The notes under the pieces were generated by a model. It saw nothing but the letters and a program-made list of their open reading frames with translations, was not told the DNA's origin and ran no database searches. Positions 16,716 through 25,688 of a stretch of 46,828 nucleotides of DNA are shown one piece after another (the first letter of the stretch is position 1; each line of letters opens with the position of its first letter). Source of the DNA: Clostridium lacusfryxellense (lineage in GTDB: Bacteria > Bacillota > Clostridia > Clostridiales > Clostridiaceae); the NCBI RefSeq assembly GCF_018861735.1, contig NZ_JAHLEB010000039.1:1-46828 (forward strand). The letters run 5' to 3'. The translations under genes were made by a program, and so were the position numbers.

Positions 16716-17582
16716 ATGGATAACAAACCAAAAGCAATTATACTTATTTTAATATCCGCTTTATCATTTGCTATTATGGGAGCCATGGTAAAATTAGCTG
16801 GTGATATTCCCTTATTTGAAAAAGTGTTTTATAGAAATTTAATAAGTTTAGGCATGGCATTTATCATGATAAAAAATAAAAATGTTAGTTTTTTTGGTAA
16901 AAAAGAAAATCAGTTATATTTATTTTCTAGATCAATACTTGGGTTATTAGGAGTGATTTTAAGTTTCTATGCTATAAATTATTTAGTACTATCAGATGCA
17001 AGTATGCTTAATAAAATATCTCCTTTTTTTGTGACTCTATTCGCTATTTTTTTTCTAAAGGAGAAACTTACTAAAATACAGATTCCAGTATTAATTATTG
17101 TGTTTATTGGGGCGCTACTAATTATTAAGCCTCAATTTGATTTTTCAGTAGTTCCATCACTAGCAGGATTTCTATCGGCTATGTGTGCAGGTGCAACCTA
17201 TACCATAATTAGATTCTTAAGGGATAGAGAAAAGCCTTCGACTATTGTATTCTATTTTTCGTTTGTTTCGGTAGTAGTAATGTTTCCACTAATGATGCTT
17301 AATTATCAAAAGCCTACTATGATTCAGTTATTGTACTTAATAGGCATAGGGATTTTTGCTGGAATTGCACAATTTGCTTTAACAAATGCATATAGATATG
17401 CACCCGCATCAGAGGTTTCAATTTACGATTATACTAGTATAATATTTTCTGGAATTATAGGATTTGTGATTTGGTCAGAGGTCCCAGATTTATTAAGTAT
17501 TATGGGATCATTCCTTATTATAGGAGCAGCAATTTTTGCTTTTATTTATAATGGGAAAAAGAGTCTAAAAGAAGTAAATTAG
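16716..17582 (+). CDS. DMT-superfamily (EamA) transporter
   Basis: This 288-aa protein has about ten hydrophobic helices in two EamA repeats (about 5-135 and 145-280), including the typical VLSFYAINYL and YRYAPASEVSIYDYTSIIFSGIIGF segments. Members export or import amino acids, purines or other metabolites; the substrate cannot be told. It follows the unknown gene by 3 bases and precedes a 2-hydroxyacid dehydrogenase by 36 bases, so the three are probably one operon. Confidence 0.85.
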   Translation: MDNKPKAIILILISALSFAIMGAMVKLAGDIPLFEKVFYRNLISLGMAFIMIKNKNVSFFGKKENQLYLFSRSILGLLGVILSFYAINYLVLSDASMLNKISPFFVTLFAIFFLKEKLTKIQIPVLIIVFIGALLIIKPQFDFSVVPSLAGFLSAMCAGATYTIIRFLRDREKPSTIVFYFSFVSVVVMFPLMMLNYQKPTMIQLLYLIGIGIFAGIAQFALTNAYRYAPASEVSIYDYTSIIFSGIIGFVIWSEVPDLLSIMGSFLIIGAAIFAFIYNGKKSLKEVN

Positions 17583-17618
17583 TAATATATGTACTTAGAA
17601 TTATAGGAGGTGATGTAT

Positions 17619-18596
17619 ATGGATAAGAAAAAGGTATACGTAACAAGAAGAATTCCAAATGACGCTATTAAACTTTTAGAAAAGTATTTTGATGTAGAAA
17701 TAAATCCACGTGATAGAGTTTTATTAAGAGAAGAATTGCTAGAAAAGGTAAAAGGCAAGGATGCAGTTTTATGCCTCTTAACCGATAACATTGATAAAGA
17801 TGTGATTGAAACAGCTGGCGCTAGCTGTAGGATATTTGCTAATTACGGCGTAGACTGCAACAATATTGATATTCCTTTTGCTACGCAAATGGGTATAATA
17901 ATTACAAACACTCCAGAGGTACTAGATGATGCTACTGCAGACCTTGCATGGACTCTACTAATGGTAGTAGCTAGAAGAATCGTGGCAGCGGATAAATTTA
18001 CAAGAAATGGTGCATTTGAGTCTTGTGATCCTATGATGTTTCTTGGTAAGAAAATTACTGGAACAACACTGGGGCTCGTAGGTGCAGGGAGAATTGGATT
18101 TAACTTTGCAAAAAAAGCTAAAGCTTTTGATATGAGGGTGTTATACACTGACTTAATTAGAAATTATAAAATGGAAAAAGAAATAGGAGCAATTTATGTT
18201 GATAAAGAAACATTGCTTGAGCAAGCGGATTTTGTTTCACTACACATACCGCTTTCAACCTCTACTACTCATTATATAAGTGATAAAGAATTTTCAATAA
18301 TGAAAAACACTTCAGTGATTGTAAATACTTGTAGTGGTCCTATAATTGATGAAAAAGCATTAGTTAAAGCCTTAAAGCAAGGAGAGATATGGGGAGCTGG
18401 ACTTGATGTATTTGAAAATGAGCCCCACATAGAGCCAGAACTTCTAAATATGTACAACGTTGTAATTGTACCGCATATTGCATCAGCTACAATGGAAACA
18501 AGAACGAATATGGGATTAATTGCAGCTGGTAATATTATTAAAGTGCTAAGTGGCGAAAAGCCAGATAGCTGCGTTAATATGGAGGTATTAAAATAA
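17619..18596 (+). CDS. D-2-hydroxyacid dehydrogenase family protein, atypical active site
   Basis: This 325-aa protein has both domains of the NAD-dependent D-isomer-specific 2-hydroxyacid dehydrogenases: GLVGAGRIG (Rossmann loop, about 149-157), the Glu of DVFENEP and the His of PHIAS. The catalytic Arg normally found in the N-x-ARG-x-hV-D motif is replaced: the sequence reads NTCSGPIIDE, so Ser239 occupies the Arg position. Either the substrate differs or activity is lost. ATG 17619 is chosen because AGGAGG (17605-17610) precedes it by 8 bases. The terminator follows 24 bases after the stop. Confidence 0.85.
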   Translation: MDKKKVYVTRRIPNDAIKLLEKYFDVEINPRDRVLLREELLEKVKGKDAVLCLLTDNIDKDVIETAGASCRIFANYGVDCNNIDIPFATQMGIIITNTPEVLDDATADLAWTLLMVVARRIVAADKFTRNGAFESCDPMMFLGKKITGTTLGLVGAGRIGFNFAKKAKAFDMRVLYTDLIRNYKMEKEIGAIYVDKETLLEQADFVSLHIPLSTSTTHYISDKEFSIMKNTSVIVNTCSGPIIDEKALVKALKQGEIWGAGLDVFENEPHIEPELLNMYNVVIVPHIASATMETRTNMGLIAAGNIIKVLSGEKPDSCVNMEVLK

Positions 18597-18619
18597 TATA
18601 AGTAATCTCCACCATAAAA

Positions 18620-18670
18620 AATAACAAGCACTTCCAACCAGCATAACGGATGGAAGTGCTTGTTATTTCT
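18620..18670. terminator. Bidirectional terminator
   Basis: The 17-bp arms (18620-18636 and 18651-18667, AATAACAAGCACTTCCA and complement) are perfect, with a 14-base loop, between convergent genes. Confidence 0.85.
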
Positions 18671-18691
18671 TATACATATTAAGTTTCTTAT

Positions 18692-19156
18692 TTAATATTC
18701 TGTTTTATCAATTTTAATTTTCCAAAGGCGGAATGGTTCAAGGCTCTCCAACCTATGAATTTGTATCACATCAACCTGCAACTCGCTTGCGGTTCCTTTG
18801 ATTACATCATAAATATATTTATCGTCGAAGTTTATATTTGCGGCATCTTCTCTAGTTGAACCATAATAAAGCTTTTTTATCTTTGCCCAGTGAATTGCAG
18901 CAAAACACATAGGGCAAGGTTCACAAGAGGAGTATATTTCACAATCAGATAAATCAAATCTGCCAAGTTTGCTTGAAGCTTTTCTAAGGGCTGTAACCTC
19001 AGCATGGGCAGTAGGGTCATTGGTTTTAACAACTTCATTATGAGCAAAACTTATTATTTCACCATTTTTTACAATAACGGCGCCAAAAGGACCACCATCA
19101 TTGAGTGTCATTCCAGATATTGCCTCATCTATTGCAAGTTTCATAAACTTATTCAT
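18692..19156 (-). CDS. guaD: Guanine/nucleoside deaminase
   Basis: This 154-aa zinc deaminase has HAE (His51, Glu53) and PCPMC (Cys81, Cys84), the ligand set of the cytidine/guanine deaminase fold; length and the FDLSDCEIYSSCEPCPMC run match bacterial guanine deaminases (GuaD), which turn guanine into xanthine. AGGTGGTG precedes the ATG. It is downstream of the PLP enzyme gene, likely in one transcript, and next to the purine-degradation cluster, where its product xanthine would be used. Confidence 0.85.
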   Translation of the reverse strand: MNKFMKLAIDEAISGMTLNDGGPFGAVIVKNGEIISFAHNEVVKTNDPTAHAEVTALRKASSKLGRFDLSDCEIYSSCEPCPMCFAAIHWAKIKKLYYGSTREDAANINFDDKYIYDVIKGTASELQVDVIQIHRLESLEPFRLWKIKIDKTEY

Positions 19157-19179
19157 TTTTACACCACCTCACTAGTTAT

Positions 19180-19254
19180 CAACTAAAGTTGCTGTTATCA
19201 ACTAAAGTTGCTATTCATCGACTGGAGTCGCTGCTAATCAATTAAAATTGATTA
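19180..19254 (-). repeat. Four tandem mini-hairpins with compensatory stem changes
   Basis: Every 19-20 bp there is a 12-bp dyad: CAACTAAAGTTG (19180-19191 and 19199-19210), CGACTGGAGTCG (19219-19230) and CAATTAAAATTG (19239-19250, extended to 10-bp arms at 19235-19254). Stems differ in sequence but stay paired. The array fills the gap between the PLP gene stop, which it overlaps, and the guanine deaminase leader. Confidence 0.7.
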
Positions 19255-20643
19255 GAACCCTCTTGCATTTTTTAATCTCAAATCAATACTCTGAATTTGA
19301 CTTTGCTTTTCTATCCAATAATCTTGTGATTTTTGAGCATTGAGTTCCGCTACTGTTTTACCCTGCTGCTCAACCCAAGTATAGTATTTTAAGTTATGCC
19401 ATCTCTTCCTAGTTACATAAGTGCCTTCTTGAATGTAATCTAACTTAATATTTTTAAAAATACAATTGTATCTAACAGCAGCTTCAGTTTTATCCATAGT
19501 TCCAAATTGGGAATCTAGATTACCCATAACTGAATGATATCTATCGATTGTATCAGTGCAGATAGTGAAAATATTTTCTTTTTCAGTCATTTCATAATAC
19601 TTTGCAGTTTTTATAGCCCCAATTAAATTACAAACTCCAGAGATACCTAAAATTTGTGAGAGCATAGACACGCTTTCTTGCGGTATGCCTACTTCGTCTA
19701 TAAGATAATCTATACCTACATCACTTGTTAATAGTTGCAAACCTTTTTTACTTTCCATATCGTCAACACACATCATGGCATCCATATTCATAACATTATG
19801 TATCCAAGTAACATGTTTGTCTCCAATTCCTTGTATGTCATGATCTCCGAAACCGTTATTGAATAGTGTTGGACATTGTACAGGTTCTAGACCAATTATT
19901 TTTGTTTCAGGATATAGCTGTTTAAGCCTATCTCCTGATGCTATAGTGCCAGAAGAACCCATTGACGATACTAGTGCTGAAATTCTACCGTTGCCAATTC
20001 CTTTTCCTTTAAGCTCCCCTACTACTTTGTTTATTGAATTGCCTGTTACGTGATAGTGGAACAAGTAATTACCAAAACTCTCGAATTGATTTAGAATTTT
20101 GTTATTTGCGCTTTCTTTTTTAAGTTCCCAACATTTATCATATATTTCTTTAACACTGCTTTCACAGCCTGATGTTTTTATATATGAGGCGCCATAATAA
20201 TCTATCTTTTCAAAACGCTCTTTGCTCATAAGTTCTGGAAGAACTATTTTTGTATCATAACCCATACGAGGACCTGTAAACGAGCCACCTATACCATAGT
20301 TTCCAGTGGAGGGGAAAACTATAGTGTGAAGGCCAGGAATTATTTCTCCCGCTAATTGTTTTTCCATAGTTACGCTATAAGTTGCACCAACCTTGTGACT
20401 ACCTGTTGGGAAGTTTTTACTATACATAACTATTATATTTGCGCGAACTCCGGTTAGTTCTTTAGGTATAACAATATAACACATCTCACCGTTATGGTTT
20501 GTCCAATTTATATTAAACAAATTTATTGGATCTAGTGGAGTTTCAATTCTTGCTTTTAATGCCTTTTTCCTTATTTCACTAGGGATTTTTTCAGGATTTA
20601 GCATTTCTTCAAAAGTAGGTCCCCAAACTAATTTTTTTATCAT
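19252..20643 (-). CDS. Fold-type II PLP-dependent enzyme (cysteine/threonine synthase-like), substrate unknown
   Basis: This 463-aa protein has the Schiff-base Lys84 in GSHKVGA, an STGNYG substrate-loop motif and the phosphate-binding loop SSMGSSGTIASG, so it belongs to the tryptophan-synthase-beta fold. It is longer than cysteine synthases (about 310 aa), and the C-terminal 80 residues (VTRKRWHNLKYYTWVEQQ onward) are not typical. It is divergent from ygeX, another PLP lyase, and cotranscribed with guanine deaminase, so a role in handling amino-acid products of purine breakdown is plausible but unproved. Confidence 0.75.
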   Translation of the reverse strand: MIKKLVWGPTFEEMLNPEKIPSEIRKKALKARIETPLDPINLFNINWTNHNGEMCYIVIPKELTGVRANIIVMYSKNFPTGSHKVGATYSVTMEKQLAGEIIPGLHTIVFPSTGNYGIGGSFTGPRMGYDTKIVLPELMSKERFEKIDYYGASYIKTSGCESSVKEIYDKCWELKKESANNKILNQFESFGNYLFHYHVTGNSINKVVGELKGKGIGNGRISALVSSMGSSGTIASGDRLKQLYPETKIIGLEPVQCPTLFNNGFGDHDIQGIGDKHVTWIHNVMNMDAMMCVDDMESKKGLQLLTSDVGIDYLIDEVGIPQESVSMLSQILGISGVCNLIGAIKTAKYYEMTEKENIFTICTDTIDRYHSVMGNLDSQFGTMDKTEAAVRYNCIFKNIKLDYIQEGTYVTRKRWHNLKYYTWVEQQGKTVAELNAQKSQDYWIEKQSQIQSIDLRLKNARGF

Positions 20644-20848
20644 AAATTTATCCTCCTTGTTTTCATCATGAAATTAAGTATAAAACTTTAAGTTCGACTC
20701 TATAATATATGTTTGAAGGCAAGATTTTAATATACATTGTTTAGTACTTTTTTAAGTATATATTTCATACATTTGTAGTGATATATATTGTTTTTCGTTA
20801 TAAGTGCTTTTGTATATCAATAAATAAAATCTTGGGGCGGCGATATTT
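20644..20848. other. Divergent promoter region of the purine cluster
   Basis: These 205 bases separate the PLP gene and ygeX. The region is AT-rich and has a small dyad TACTT-TTTT-AAGTA near 20747-20760. No sigma-54 site, purine riboswitch fold or clear sigma-A pair was found; for the minus strand TTAAAA-17-TATTAT is the best weak candidate. Confidence 0.35.
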
Positions 20849-22087
20849 ATGGATTTAGCACATAATGACAAAATACAATCCATTTTTTCAAAGGGTACAT
20901 GTATTGGTAAAAAGGCAAATTACCCAGAATTTTTAAATCAAGTGGAACTTGAAAAAGTAAAAGCTTATCATGAAACAATTAAAGACTACAATATTACTCC
21001 TCTTGTGGATTTAAAGTACTTGGCAAGGCATCTTGGTGTTAAGAGTATTTATATTAAGGATGAATCTAAAAGGTTGAAGTTAAATTCATTTAAAATGCTA
21101 GGAGCATCTTATGCAATTGGCAAATTTCTATGTCAAAAGTTGGGCATACATATTGAAGATACTAGTTTTGAAGATCTTAAATCTATTGAAAATCGCGCTA
21201 AAATTGGAGAAATTACATTTGTTACTTGTTCAGATGGTAATCACGGTAGAGGTCTGGCCTGGACTGCTAAAGAGCTTGGGTTTAAAGCAGTGGTATATTT
21301 ACCGTTGGGGTCATCGTTAATAAGGGTCCAAGCTATTAGAGAATTAGGCTCGATGGCTATAGTAACAGACCTAAATTATGATAATACAGTTAGATATGCA
21401 ATTCAAATGGCCAAGGATAATGGTTGGCAAATGGTTCAAGATACATCTTGGGAGGGTTACACTCAAATACCTAAGTGGATTATGCAGGGTTATTCTGCTA
21501 TGGGATATGAGGCGTTCTTGCAGCTTAAGGATTTAGAAGCACCAACTCCTACTCATGTGTTTTTGCAGGCAGGTGTAGGAGCAATGGCTGGGGGGGTGCT
21601 GGGTGCATATGCAAACTTATTTAAGGAAAACCTTCCTATTATAACAATTATGGAACCGACCAATGCTGCTTGTATGTTTAAATCCGCATTGATTAATGAT
21701 GGTAGCCCACATAAGGTATCTGGGTCACTTAGATCTATAATGGCAGGACTCTCTTGTGGAGAGCCTATTCCTATGGGGTGGGAAATAATAAGAGATTTTG
21801 CTAGTTGTTATTGTACTTGTCCTGATTATGTAACTGCAAGAGGTATGAGAATTCTTGGGGGTCCGATAGGAGAGGACACAAAAATTGTTTCGGGAGAATC
21901 TGGAGCTGTTGGTATAGGTTTATTGTCTATTATAATGCAGAAAAAATATGCATCTGATATAAGGGAAAAACTTAAATTAGATAAAAACTCTATAGTACTA
22001 CTCTTTAGTACTGAAGGAGATACGGATAAAGAAAATTATCGAAATATACTTTGGGATGGATTGTATGAACTACCAAGCTTTAATTAA
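20849..22087 (+). CDS. ygeX: Diaminopropionate ammonia-lyase
   Basis: This 412-aa PLP enzyme converts 2,3-diaminopropionate to pyruvate and ammonia. Lys82 in NSFKMLGA is the PLP lysine; CSDGNHGRGLAW is the substrate loop and GVGAMAGGVLGAY the phosphate loop. The latter is encoded through a run of seven Gs (about 21590). It opens the plus-strand purine cluster with ygeY and ygeW, the same trio found in E. coli and in gut-bacterial uric-acid degradation clusters, where diaminopropionate is an intermediate. Confidence 0.92.
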   Translation: MDLAHNDKIQSIFSKGTCIGKKANYPEFLNQVELEKVKAYHETIKDYNITPLVDLKYLARHLGVKSIYIKDESKRLKLNSFKMLGASYAIGKFLCQKLGIHIEDTSFEDLKSIENRAKIGEITFVTCSDGNHGRGLAWTAKELGFKAVVYLPLGSSLIRVQAIRELGSMAIVTDLNYDNTVRYAIQMAKDNGWQMVQDTSWEGYTQIPKWIMQGYSAMGYEAFLQLKDLEAPTPTHVFLQAGVGAMAGGVLGAYANLFKENLPIITIMEPTNAACMFKSALINDGSPHKVSGSLRSIMAGLSCGEPIPMGWEIIRDFASCYCTCPDYVTARGMRILGGPIGEDTKIVSGESGAVGIGLLSIIMQKKYASDIREKLKLDKNSIVLLFSTEGDTDKENYRNILWDGLYELPSFN

Positions 22088-22128
22088 GGCAAATTTCAAA
22101 AAATAGATGAATAGAAGGAGGGTTTTCT

Positions 22129-23334
22129 ATGAATGTAGATTTTCAAAAGGTCTTACAGAAAGCAGAAGAATATAAAGGGGAGATATCAAGATTTCTACGC
22201 GATATGATTGCTATTCCTAGTGAAAGTCAAAATGAGTCAAAGGTAATAGAAAGAATAAGAGATGAAATGCTAAAGGTTGGATTTGACAAGATAAACATAG
22301 ATAAAATGGGTAATATAATAGGGACTATAGGGCATGGCAAACATGTTATTGCTATGGATGCTCATATAGACACAGTAGGGATTGGAGATATAGATTTATG
22401 GCAGTATGATCCATATAAAGGTTATGAGGATATGGATGTAATCATAGGACGTGGTGGAAGTGATCAAGAGGGTGGTATGGCTTCCATGGTATATGGCGCA
22501 AAAATCATAAAAGATTTGGATTTGGTAGGCGATTACACGCTACTTATAACAGGTACAGTGCAAGAAGAAGATTGTGATGGGCTTTGTTGGCAGTATATGA
22601 TAAATGAGGATAAAATAGAGCCTGAATTTGTTGTGATTACTGAGCCAACTTCATGCAATATATATAGGGGACATAGGGGGAGAATGGAGATAAAAGTAGT
22701 TACACATGGCCTAAGTTGTCATGGATCTGCACCAGAACGTGGAGAAAATGCTATTTATAAAATGTCGCCTATAATAAATGAATTACAAAATCTTAATGAG
22801 GTTTTGCATAAAGATGATTTTCTAGGAAAAGGAACATTAACTGTATCAGAAGTATTTTTTACTTCTCCTTCAAGATGTGCTGTACCCGATAGTTGCACTA
22901 TTTCAATTGATAGGAGATTAACTAATGGAGAAACTTATTTTGATGCTTTAGAACAAATAAGAAATCTTCCATCAGTTAAAAATATGAGTGCTGAAGTTTC
23001 TATGTATGATTATGAAAAACCTTCATATAAGGGGGTTGCATATCCGACGGCTGCTTATTTTCCAACTTGGGTATTAGATGTTGATCATCCAGTCTGCGAA
23101 ACATTAGTTGATTCTTATAAAGCTTTATTTAACGAGGAACCTCTAATTGATAAGTGGACGTTTTCTACAAATGGAGTTTCAATTATGGGTAGATACGAAA
23201 TACCGTGTATTGGATTTGGTCCAGGGCATGAAGAAGAGGCTCATTCCCCAAATGAGCGAACTTGGAAGAGTGAGTTAGTAAAGGCAGCAGCTATGTATGC
23301 TGTTATTCCTACCTTATATGTAGATAAAATATGA
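22129..23334 (+). CDS. ygeY: YgeY-family M20 metallohydrolase
   Basis: This 401-aa M20-family amidohydrolase has the binuclear zinc residues His79 and Asp81 (MDAHIDTVG), Asp in GGSDQEGG near 113, Glu-Glu in QEEDCDG near 146, and a C-terminal [11 protein letters not shown] motif. Members are called selenium-metabolism-linked hydrolases and belong to the anaerobic urate pathway; hydrolysis of an amide to release diaminopropionate for YgeX is the likely role. GAAGGAGGG precedes the ATG. No selD or other selenium genes are in the window. Confidence 0.9.
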   Translation: MNVDFQKVLQKAEEYKGEISRFLRDMIAIPSESQNESKVIERIRDEMLKVGFDKINIDKMGNIIGTIGHGKHVIAMDAHIDTVGIGDIDLWQYDPYKGYEDMDVIIGRGGSDQEGGMASMVYGAKIIKDLDLVGDYTLLITGTVQEEDCDGLCWQYMINEDKIEPEFVVITEPTSCNIYRGHRGRMEIKVVTHGLSCHGSAPERGENAIYKMSPIINELQNLNEVLHKDDFLGKGTLTVSEVFFTSPSRCAVPDSCTISIDRRLTNGETYFDALEQIRNLPSVKNMSAEVSMYDYEKPSYKGVAYPTAAYFPTWVLDVDHPVCETLVDSYKALFNEEPLIDKWTFSTNGVSIMGRYEIPCIGFGPGHEEEAHSPNERTWKSELVKAAAMYAVIPTLYVDKI

Positions 23335-23347
23335 AAGGACGGGTCTT

Positions 23348-24331
23348 ATGCAAAGTTTGTTTAGAGGAAAAGATTTCATTACACTTCAGGAATGGACTAA
23401 TGAAGAAATAGATACACTTCTTGAAGTATCATTTGATCTCAAGAAGAAATTCGCAATGGGAACAATAACACCATATTTACCTTATCAAACTATATTTCTT
23501 ATGTTTTTTGAGCAATCAACAAGGACGAGAAATTCTATGGAAGCTGGTATATCACAGCTTGGAGGGCATGGGAACTATTTAGATTCAAGCACTATGCAAA
23601 TATCCCATGGAGAATCTGCAAAAGACACTGCAATAATTCTTTCTAGATATGGACATGCAATTGCTTGCAGAAATTGTTTTTGGGAGCAGGGCAATAAATA
23701 TTTGAATGAACTTGCAAAGTGGTCTACCACTCCAATAATAAATCTTCAGTGTGATTTATATCATCCAATGCAAGGTATTGCAGATTTAATGACAATGAAA
23801 GAAAAAATTGGTGATTTAAGAAAAACTAAAGTATCTATTATTTGGGCTTATGCAACTAGCCATAAAAAACCAATATCTGTGCCTCTAACCCAAAGTTTAT
23901 TGTTTCCTAGATATGGTATGGATGTTACGCTGGCTTATCCAGAGGGCTATGATTTGCCTGATTGGGCTATAAGGAAGGCTAAGGAAAATGCAATTAAACA
24001 TGGTGGTAGTTTTAAGATAACTCACAATATGGAAGAAGCCTATAGAGGAGCGGATGTAGTTATTCCAAAGAATTGGGGAAGCTGGGTAAATAACAAAGAT
24101 ACAGCAATTGTTGATGACTTACTGGAGTCTTATAAGGGATGGAAATGCACTGAGAATATTATGAGTTTAGCTAAGAAGGATGTTTTGTATATGCATGCGC
24201 TTCCAGCAGATAGAGGTAATGAAGTAGAAAACTCTGTTATAGATGGGCCTCATTCTATAGTATATGATGAAGCGGAAAATAGACTTCATACAGCGAAGGC
24301 AGTTATGACACTCACTATGGGAGGAAGATAA
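23348..24331 (+). CDS. ygeW: YgeW-type knotted carbamoyltransferase
   Basis: This 327-aa protein belongs to the ornithine/aspartate carbamoyltransferase family. The carbamoyl-phosphate motif STRTR is at 57-61, HPMQG near 140 and MHALPADRGNEVE near 278 (ornithine transcarbamylases have HCLP). It is shorter than the roughly 396-aa E. coli YgeW. In purine catabolism the phosphorolytic direction would release carbamoyl phosphate for ATP synthesis; the true co-substrate is uncertain. It begins 13 bases after ygeY. Confidence 0.88.
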   Translation: MQSLFRGKDFITLQEWTNEEIDTLLEVSFDLKKKFAMGTITPYLPYQTIFLMFFEQSTRTRNSMEAGISQLGGHGNYLDSSTMQISHGESAKDTAIILSRYGHAIACRNCFWEQGNKYLNELAKWSTTPIINLQCDLYHPMQGIADLMTMKEKIGDLRKTKVSIIWAYATSHKKPISVPLTQSLLFPRYGMDVTLAYPEGYDLPDWAIRKAKENAIKHGGSFKITHNMEEAYRGADVVIPKNWGSWVNNKDTAIVDDLLESYKGWKCTENIMSLAKKDVLYMHALPADRGNEVENSVIDGPHSIVYDEAENRLHTAKAVMTLTMGGR

Positions 24332-24368
24332 ATTAAAATAGTATTATTTATAAATAGAAAGGATGGTG

Positions 24369-25688
24369 ATGCATGTGTTTGATTTAGGAATTATAAATGG
24401 AAGAATATATATTGGTGGCCAATGGCACACGGGGAATTTGTATATAAAAGATAATAAGATATCAACTATTTCTCATGGTTTGTTAGAAGCTAAAGAGGAA
24501 TATGATGCAAAGGGCAGGGCGGTATTACCAGGATTTATTGATCCACATGTTCACTTTAAGCTCCAATTTGGGAATTATACATCAGTTGATGATTTTTATA
24601 GTGGATCAAGAGCGGCAGCTTTTGGTGGTATTACAACATATATAGATTTTCTTGACCCGGTTAAAAATAATATGGGATTAAAAAAAGCCTTTGATGATAG
24701 AATGGCACTAGCTAAAAATAGTGTAATTGATTATGCATTTCACGCAACAATTGCAGATTTACAGGAGGAGCCTATTAGATTTGTTGAAAATACAAAAACA
24801 CTAGGAATTCCAACGATAAAGCTATTTACTACCTATTCAAATTTTGATAGACGTACAAGTGATAGAACTATAGATAACCTACTAACAATTACTAAGGAGA
24901 CAGGAACCCTGATACTAGCGCACGCTGAAAATAATGGAATAATACTTGATGAGCAAAAAACACATGTAGTGCAACATGCAAGCGCAAGGCCAGCAATAGC
25001 GGAGATAAGTGAGGTAATAAAGCTAGCTGAGATGACAAAATATCGAGATGGACGTATGTATATTGTGCATACCAATTGTGGTACAACAGTCGAGAGGCTT
25101 AAAGAAAACTATAATTCAATTCTCAATAAAGATTTTATAATTGAGAGTTGCCCACATTACTTTATTTTATCAAGCTCTAAATATTTACAAAGAGAAGGGT
25201 ATTTGTATACTATGACCCCGCCACTTCGAAGTGATAGAGAAGTGAAGAAATTAAATCATCAAATAGATAACATATTTACAATAGGCACGGATCATTGTCC
25301 ATTCAATTCGATTGAGAAAAATAAAGAATTTATTGATGATATACCTATGGGAATAGGCGGGGTTGAGTATTCATTCCCACTTATGTACGAGAGATTCGGT
25401 GAAAAAATAATTGATAAGTTTACTAAAAACCCTGCAATAGTGCATGGACTGTATCCAAGGAAAGGAACTCTGCTTCCAGGAGCAGATGCAGATATAGTAA
25501 TCTTTGACGAAAATAAGCAGTATATTATAAACGAAAATCATTCAGATGTAGATTATAACATTTATAAAGATATTGAGATAACTGGTAAGGTATGCTCTAC
25601 TATCGCTAAAGGGAAATTTGTTGTTAAGGATGGTGTTTTTGTTGGTGGTGAGGGTGAGTATGTACCACGTGAGATTAAATATCAATGA
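24369..25688 (+). CDS. hyuA: Dihydropyrimidinase/hydantoinase-type cyclic amidohydrolase
   Basis: This 439-aa amidohydrolase has all metal ligands: DPHVH (His60, His62), the Lys expected to be carboxylated at 151 (TIKLF), LAHAEN, IVHTNCG and the Asp of GTDHCPF. Such enzymes open cyclic ureides such as dihydropyrimidines and hydantoins; in the urate cluster it would open an imidazole- or pyrimidine-derived ring. ATG 24369 is preferred over ATG 24363, because the SD AAAGGA covers the latter. Its stop overlaps the ssnA start by 4 bases (ATGA). Confidence 0.87.
   Translation: MHVFDLGIINGRIYIGGQWHTGNLYIKDNKISTISHGLLEAKEEYDAKGRAVLPGFIDPHVHFKLQFGNYTSVDDFYSGSRAAAFGGITTYIDFLDPVKNNMGLKKAFDDRMALAKNSVIDYAFHATIADLQEEPIRFVENTKTLGIPTIKLFTTYSNFDRRTSDRTIDNLLTITKETGTLILAHAENNGIILDEQKTHVVQHASARPAIAEISEVIKLAEMTKYRDGRMYIVHTNCGTTVERLKENYNSILNKDFIIESCPHYFILSSSKYLQREGYLYTMTPPLRSDREVKKLNHQIDNIFTIGTDHCPFNSIEKNKEFIDDIPMGIGGVEYSFPLMYERFGEKIIDKFTKNPAIVHGLYPRKGTLLPGADADIVIFDENKQYIINENHSDVDYNIYKDIEITGKVCSTIAKGKFVVKDGVFVGGEGEYVPREIKYQ

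Noticed and set aside
20644-20848. Purine or xanthine riboswitch before ygeX
   Set aside because: No three-stem purine aptamer or conserved loop bases could be found on either strand.
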